Source: Clostridia bacterium
Lineage (GTDB): Bacteria > Bacillota > Clostridia > CAKSNL01 > HGM11501
Length of the DNA stretch: 50,318 nt
Direction: 5' to 3'
Assembly (NCBI GenBank): GCA_017411325.1
Contig: JAFQQJ010000060.1
Coordinates: 1 to 50,318, forward strand
Shown piece by piece: positions 49,348 to 50,318 of the stretch. The notes under the pieces were generated by a model. The model saw nothing but the letters and a program-made list of their open reading frames with translations. It was not told the DNA's origin and did no database searches. How positions within the stretch are numbered: the stretch's first letter is position 1; the number at the start of each line of letters is the position of its first letter. The position numbers were made by a program, and so were the translations under genes.

Positions 49348-50184
49348 ATGAAAATAACAAAAGGATTGATAAATGATTTTGTGATTTATCTGAGGGAGGA
49401 GGAAAAATCCAAAGCTACTGCGGAAAAATATTTACGGGATGTGACGGCATTTCTTTTATGGCTTGACGGGGAAGAGGCAGATAAAAGTAAGGTGCTTTCT
49501 TACAAGGATTATCTGATTGAAAAATATGCACCGGCTTCAGTAAATTCGGTACTTTCTTCGCTCAACAGCTTTTTTGATTACTGTAACAGATATGAGCTTA
49601 AGGTAAAAACGCTTAAAATTCAGCGAAGAATATTTTCTGACAGCAAAAAAGAACTTACCAAAGAAGAATACGGAAAGCTTCTGGTGGCTGCGAAAAGCCG
49701 GGAAAATATGAAACTATATTATCTTATGCAGACGATATGCAGCACAGGTATAAGGGTTTCGGAGCTGCGATTTATAACATTGGAGGCTCTTAAGGAAGGT
49801 AAGGCTGAAATTAAAAATAAAGGGAAACTCAGGGTAATACTTCTGCCTGCAGAACTTTGCAAAATACTGAAAAAGTATTCCGAAAGACAAAAAATAACAA
49901 GCGGCCCCGTTTTCGTAACACGAAACAGAAAGCCGCTTGACAGAAGTACAATATGGAAAATGATGAAGTCACTCTGCGAGGATGCGGGTGTCAGCCCCGA
50001 AAAAGTATTCCCGCATAATCTCCGCCATCTTTTTGCAAGAACATATTATTCGCTGCAAAAGGATATAGTAAGACTGGCTGATATACTGGGACATTCCAAT
50101 GTCAATACAACCAGAATATATACAATGGAGACCGGCGATATACACCTCAGAAATATTCAAAAATTGGGGTTGCTGCACACATAA
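49348..50184 (+). CDS. Tyrosine recombinase / integrase
   Basis: A 278-residue site-specific recombinase. The N-terminal SAM-like core-binding domain (about 1-90, EEEKSKATAEKYLRDVTAFL) is followed by the catalytic domain with TGIRVSELRF (Arg I), HNLRHLFAR (His-x-x-Arg II), ILGHSNVNTTRIYTM (His III and Tyr nucleophile). All catalytic residues are intact. ATG 49348 has AAAGGATG 7 bp upstream and is preferred to ATG 49339. The stop codon lies in the first of two identical 18-bp palindromic sites. It resembles stand-alone clostridial integrases and XerC/D-like proteins in size; no phage or transposon genes are visible before the window ends. Confidence 0.93.
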   Translation: MKITKGLINDFVIYLREEEKSKATAEKYLRDVTAFLLWLDGEEADKSKVLSYKDYLIEKYAPASVNSVLSSLNSFFDYCNRYELKVKTLKIQRRIFSDSKKELTKEEYGKLLVAAKSRENMKLYYLMQTICSTGIRVSELRFITLEALKEGKAEIKNKGKLRVILLPAELCKILKKYSERQKITSGPVFVTRNRKPLDRSTIWKMMKSLCEDAGVSPEKVFPHNLRHLFARTYYSLQKDIVRLADILGHSNVNTTRIYTMETGDIHLRNIQKLGLLHT

Positions 50185-50228
50185 TCGAAATTATGTATCT
50201 GAGATATCTAACATAATCGAAATTATGT
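50179..50228 (+). repeat. Two identical 18-bp sites, candidate recombination sites
   Basis: ACATAATCGAAATTATGT occurs at 50179-50196 and 50211-50228 in the same orientation, 14 bp apart. Each has 7-bp inverted arms (ACATAAT / ATTATGT) around an asymmetric CGAA, the layout of tyrosine-recombinase core sites. The first copy contains the recombinase stop codon TAA (50182-50184). The final 90 bp of the window hold nothing else recognisable. Confidence 0.7.
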
Positions 50229-50318
50229 TGCAAAACAATCTTAAAATAGAGAATTTTTACGGCTGATTTTACAAATTTTCATAAAAAACACACGTCAAAA
50301 TAATCGGTTAAAGAAAAA

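Overview
The window looks like the chromosome of a Gram-positive, probably anaerobic member of the Clostridia (Oscillospirales-like, as found in animal guts). The grounds are: strong Shine-Dalgarno sites of the AAGGAGG type, frequent TTG and GTG starts, a PASTA-containing SpoVD-type penicillin-binding protein, a MurE with the meso-DAP signature DNPR, the GlgC/GlgD pair typical of Firmicutes, and a LexA (Cheo-type) box in the recA promoter. Species cannot be named from the sequence. No rRNA, tRNA, CRISPR array or prophage was seen.

Layout. (1) 1-4.5 kb: a metY-metA operon for methionine synthesis by direct sulfhydrylation, with a divergent ArsR-type regulator carrying a long charged tail, then an M18 aminopeptidase. 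(2) 4.8-10.2 kb: a 1,727-residue secreted protein (metallo-beta-lactamase fold, two Ig-like repeats, beta-helix) followed by a 53-residue peptide gene. (3) 10.3-16.8 kb: an RlmD/RlmCD-type rRNA methyltransferase whose 3' end runs into an array of small hairpins, then an S23-type four-helix-bundle gene and a nucleotidyltransferase gene, then a dus-flavodoxin-HAD-TIM barrel gene set. (4) 16.8-26.9 kb, minus strand: a complete glycogen operon glgB-glgC-glgD-glgA-glgP, a GH13 amylase and a 33-residue membrane peptide. (5) 27.1-29.8 kb: MIF-like tautomerase, ApbE and DMT transporter genes, meeting a VanZ-like gene head-on inside a perfect palindrome. (6) 29.9-42.3 kb: a division and cell-wall cluster mraZ-rsmH-ftsL-spoVD/ftsI-murE-mraY-ftsW-murG-murA-ftsQ-ftsZ without murC, murD, murF, murB or ftsA. 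(7) 42.4-50.3 kb: SGNH hydrolase, SOS-controlled recA, an AraC regulator divergent from a GH2 beta-glucuronidase candidate, a second RsmH-like methyltransferase, a zinc-ribbon DUF805 membrane protein, and a tyrosine recombinase whose stop codon lies in the first of two identical 18-bp sites.

Most of the window is ordinary core chromosome. The parts that best deserve a second look are the hairpin array with the four-helix-bundle/nucleotidyltransferase pair (about 11.62-12.79 kb), the recombinase with twin sites at the right end (49.35-50.23 kb), the giant MBL/beta-helix protein with its peptide partner, and several RNA-level control candidates: a leader hairpin before the aminopeptidase, a terminator-like hairpin inside the dcw cluster, and a hairpin covering the murA ribosome site. 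Many promoters fit the housekeeping -35/-10 pattern with a 17-bp spacer and are listed individually.
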